Source: Suilimivivens sp964402925
GTDB taxonomy: Bacteria; Bacillota; Clostridia; Lachnospirales; Lachnospiraceae
Assembly (NCBI GenBank): GCA_964402925.1
Contig: CAYOED010000007.1
Location: 11,396-75,395 of the forward strand
Length of the DNA stretch: 64,000 nucleotides
Direction of reading: 5' to 3'
Shown: positions 61,575 through 64,000 of the stretch, in pieces
How positions within the stretch are numbered: the first letter of the stretch is position 1
Layout: each line of letters begins with the position of its first letter
The notes under the pieces: model-generated
The model's database searches: none
The model's input: the letters and a program-made list of their open reading frames with translations, nothing else
What the model was told of the DNA's origin: nothing
Program-made: the position numbers and the translations under genes

Positions 61575-63872
61575 ATGAATAAAAAATGGTGGCATGACAA
61601 AGTTGCGTATCAGATTTACCCCAAAAGCTTTTGTGACACAAACGGAGACGGAATCGGTGATTTAAAAGGTGTTATCAGCAAGCTTGATTACTTAAAAGAA
61701 CTTGGCATCGATATCATCTGGCTTTCCCCAATCTACCAGTCCCCATTCGTGGATCAGGGCTACGATATCTCGGATTATTACAAAATTTCCGAACAATTCG
61801 GAACTATGGAAGAATTTGATACTCTGCTTGCCGAAGCAAAGAAAAGAGAAATGTATATTGTGATGGATCTGGTCATTAATCACTGCTCTGACCAGCATGA
61901 ATGGTTCCAGAAGGCACTTAAGAATCCTGAGGGTGAGTACGGTGACTACTTCTATTTCCGCAAAGGCATAAACGGCAATCCCCCCTGCAATTACCGCTCT
62001 TATTTTGGCGGCAGTGCCTGGGAAAAAGTACCCGGAACCGACTACTACTACCTTCATATGTTTGCAAAAGAACAGCCAGATTTAAACTGGAACAATCCAA
62101 AACTTTTAAATGAATTATATACCATGATTAACTGGTGGCTGGAAAAGGGCGTTGCCGGCTTCCGTATCGATGCCATCATCAACATCAAAAAGGACCTGAC
62201 CTTTGCCGATCTTAAGCCGGATGGTCCTGACGGACTTGCCAGCGTATGGCATATGGTGGAAAAGGTCAACGGTGTGGGCGATCTGCTGGAAGATTTAAAG
62301 AAGAACACCTTTGAAAAATATCAGGCATTCACTGTGGCGGAAGTCTTCAATATGAAGAAAGATGAATTGACGGAATTTGTTGGAGAAAACGGTCATTTCT
62401 CCACAATGTTTGACTTTTCTGCCCATTCCCTTTCCATGGGTGAACATGGCTGGTATGACAGCAAGCCAATCCAATTCGAAGATTTCAGGAATGCTTTATT
62501 TCACTCCCAGTCAGAATGCCTGGATGTAGGATTCCTTGCAAACATCATTGAAAACCATGACGAGCCAAGAGGCGTAAGCCGCTACCTGCCGGCATATGCC
62601 CAGAACAATGATGGAACGAAAATGCTCGGCACGATCAGCGTATTGCTCCGCGGACTTCCCTTTTTATATCAGGGACAGGAAATCGGTATGTGCAACTGCC
62701 CTATGGATTCCATTGATGACTATGATGATATCAGCACTCACGGCGAATACCAGCTTGCCCTTGATGCAGGACTTACCAACGAAGAAGCTCTGGAAATCTG
62801 TTGCCGCAACAGCCGCGACAATGCCAGAACTCCCATGCAGTGGGATGATACTGAAAATACAGGTTTCACGACAGGACGCCCATGGCTTAAGGTAAACCCC
62901 AATTATAAAAATATAAACGTAAAAGCACAGCTTGAAGACAAGAATTCCGTTCTTTCCTATTACAAACAACTTCTGGCTCTGCGGAAATCAAAAAATTATA
63001 AAGAAGTGTTTACATATGGCACTTTTCTTCCTCTTTACGAAGATGAGGCAGATATTTTCGCCTACATAAGAAAGACAGATGACAAATCTGTTGCAGTGCT
63101 GGCAAACTTTGGTGAAGAGAAAAAGACTCTGCCGCTAAAAGATAGTTCCAACGGCATCGTCCTTCTCAACAATCAAAGTGAGTTTAAAATCTGTGACGAT
63201 CAGATTACCTTAAATTCCTGTCAGGTAGTGGTAGTCGATCTTCTGGATATGGAAAAAAGAATGCTTGCCGGACTTCCCTATAAGACTACGAAAGAGTTGT
63301 TTGCTAAACAGGCTGTAACCAAAAAGAAGATTGCTCGTTTCAATCATCTTGATCCCACTGACTTAAATGAGATTACTGCTTCCTTAAAAGATATTTTGGG
63401 GAAAACAGGAAAGAATGTATTTATCAATGCTCCTTTTCACTGCGACTACGGAAGCAATATCGAAGTGGGAGAAAACTTCTTTGCCAATTACAACTTTACT
63501 GTGCTGGATGTAGGCAAAGTCATCATTGGCAAAAATGCCCAGATTGCGCCCAACGTTTCCATATACACCGCCGGACATCCCGTTCACCCGGACGCAAGAA
63601 ACTCCGGCTATGAATACGGCATCTCCATCTCCATCGGCGACAATGTATGGATTGGCGGAAACACCGTGATCATGCCCGGCATAAAAATTGGAAATAACGT
63701 AGTGATCGGTGCCGGAAGCGTTGTGACAAAGGACATTCCCGACAATGTCATAGCCGTCGGAAATCCCTGCCGGGTCATACGTGAAATCACAGAAGCTGAT
63801 AAGGATTATTACTACAAAGATAGAAAATTTGATGTACCGGATTATCTGGGAGATGGATATTCCTGGCTATAA
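61575..63872 (+). CDS. GH13 alpha-glucosidase fused to maltose O-acetyltransferase
   Basis: 765 aa from ATG 61575, six bases after GGAGG. Residues about 1-550 form a complete oligo-1,6-glucosidase-type GH13 (WWHDKVAYQIYPKSFCDTNGDGIGDLKG, nucleophile Asp in GFRIDAI, acid Glu in TVAEVF, IIENHDEPRG). From about residue 560 (MEKRMLAGLPYKTTKELFAKQ) a Maa/LacA-type acetyltransferase begins, with hexapeptide repeats (NAPFHCDYGSNIEVGENFFANYNF, GNNVVIGAGSVVTKDIPDNVIAVGNPCRVIREI) and the catalytic His in YTAGHPVHP. The two are in one continuous frame. The fused enzyme should act on maltose- or isomaltose-type sugars and acetylate glucose or maltose. Confidence 0.92.
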   Translation: MNKKWWHDKVAYQIYPKSFCDTNGDGIGDLKGVISKLDYLKELGIDIIWLSPIYQSPFVDQGYDISDYYKISEQFGTMEEFDTLLAEAKKREMYIVMDLVINHCSDQHEWFQKALKNPEGEYGDYFYFRKGINGNPPCNYRSYFGGSAWEKVPGTDYYYLHMFAKEQPDLNWNNPKLLNELYTMINWWLEKGVAGFRIDAIINIKKDLTFADLKPDGPDGLASVWHMVEKVNGVGDLLEDLKKNTFEKYQAFTVAEVFNMKKDELTEFVGENGHFSTMFDFSAHSLSMGEHGWYDSKPIQFEDFRNALFHSQSECLDVGFLANIIENHDEPRGVSRYLPAYAQNNDGTKMLGTISVLLRGLPFLYQGQEIGMCNCPMDSIDDYDDISTHGEYQLALDAGLTNEEALEICCRNSRDNARTPMQWDDTENTGFTTGRPWLKVNPNYKNINVKAQLEDKNSVLSYYKQLLALRKSKNYKEVFTYGTFLPLYEDEADIFAYIRKTDDKSVAVLANFGEEKKTLPLKDSSNGIVLLNNQSEFKICDDQITLNSCQVVVVDLLDMEKRMLAGLPYKTTKELFAKQAVTKKKIARFNHLDPTDLNEITASLKDILGKTGKNVFINAPFHCDYGSNIEVGENFFANYNFTVLDVGKVIIGKNAQIAPNVSIYTAGHPVHPDARNSGYEYGISISIGDNVWIGGNTVIMPGIKIGNNVVIGAGSVVTKDIPDNVIAVGNPCRVIREITEADKDYYYKDRKFDVPDYLGDGYSWL

Positions 63873-63896
63873 AAAATGCTTATTCATTTGTCATCA

Positions 63897-63935
63897 AAAA
63901 AGGAGCGCCGTAAATTCTGCGGCACTCCTTTTTAT
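63897..63935 (+). terminator. Terminator after the glucosidase gene
   Basis: AAAGGAGCGCCG pairs with CGGCACTCCTTT around a short loop, followed by T residues. Confidence 0.85.
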
Positions 63936-63945
63936 AAAGTATCCT

Positions 63946-64000
63946 TGTAACTGTTCAGTACCTTCACAGTTACAATGCAAAATCCATCCTAAATTGCCTA
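63946..64000 (-). mobile_element. Second copy of the 135-bp MITE, cut by the window edge
   Basis: 55 bases match the reverse complement of the end of the element at 39303-39437 with one difference at the outermost base (GTAACTGTTCAGTAC end). It is inverted relative to that copy and continues beyond the window. Confidence 0.85.

Overview
The window comes from the chromosome of a low-GC anaerobic Firmicute, most likely a gut Lachnospiraceae member. Evidence: a Clostridia-type atp operon, pyruvate formate-lyase (PFL) chemistry with a 2x[4Fe-4S] ferredoxin, the dnaB-rplI-gdpP and rpsF-ssb-rpsR clusters, strong AGGAGG ribosome sites, LPxTG pili with class C sortases, and small Lachnospiraceae-type families (DUF6718, DUF951, DUF1858). 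No rRNA, tRNA or CRISPR array was seen.

Layout. 1-4.7 kb: F-type ATP synthase operon on the minus strand (atpZ, atpI-like, atpB, E, F, H, A, start of atpG); its c subunit carries the sodium-binding signature. 4.8-8.8 kb: DUF402 protein, coiled-coil SleB-type hydrolase, rpiB, Sua5/TsaC, N-acetylmuramoyl-L-alanine amidase. 8.9-26.6 kb: one long minus-strand pilus operon read from a near-consensus promoter at 26.5 kb: a ~2420-aa fibro-slime/MPATGG tip adhesin, a major pilin, a class C sortase, MoxR ATPase, DUF58 protein, transglutaminase-like membrane protein, a second class C sortase, and a pilin fused in frame to a second sortase. 26.6-28.6 kb: an accessory patch with a candidate type I toxin, a degraded nuclease/transposase-like remnant and a type III (ToxIN/CptIN/AbiQ-like) toxin-antitoxin module with a two-repeat RNA antitoxin. 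A 35-bp direct repeat of the neighbouring glycyl-radical gene's 3' end flanks the type III module. 28.6-31.2 kb: a PFL operon in which the enzyme is split into a core lacking the glycyl-radical domain, a 67-aa Cys-containing protein and an 80-aa glycyl-radical protein. 31.4-39.7 kb: DUF1858 protein, NhaC antiporter, MecA, GH18-like protein, XRE/DUF2975 pair, PFL-activating enzyme and ferredoxin. 39.7-46.9 kb: MerR regulator and housekeeping genes dnaB, rplI, gdpP-like, rpsR, ssb, rpsF, DUF951, sirtuin. 47-64 kb: YdcF-like protein, Rpn-like protein, a frameshifted lipoprotein, a NYN nuclease behind a hairpin leader, a BceRS-BceAB-like antimicrobial peptide module, TetR/CrtI-like oxidoreductase pair, DUF6718, AraC regulator and a GH13 glucosidase fused to a maltose-type O-acetyltransferase.

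Non-coding structure stands out. Two inverted copies (about 38.1-38.4 and 57.4-57.8 kb) of a composite MITE-like element hold nested palindromic modules whose cores vary with compensatory changes and whose outer arms differ between modules but stay self-complementary. A separate 135-bp MITE at 39.3 kb has a 6-bp target duplication and a second inverted copy running off the right end.

The strongest leads are the three-part PFL, the type III TA module between duplicated grcA ends, the pilin-sortase fusion, the palindromic composite repeat and the GH13-acetyltransferase fusion. All family names come from reading the sequence without database searches.
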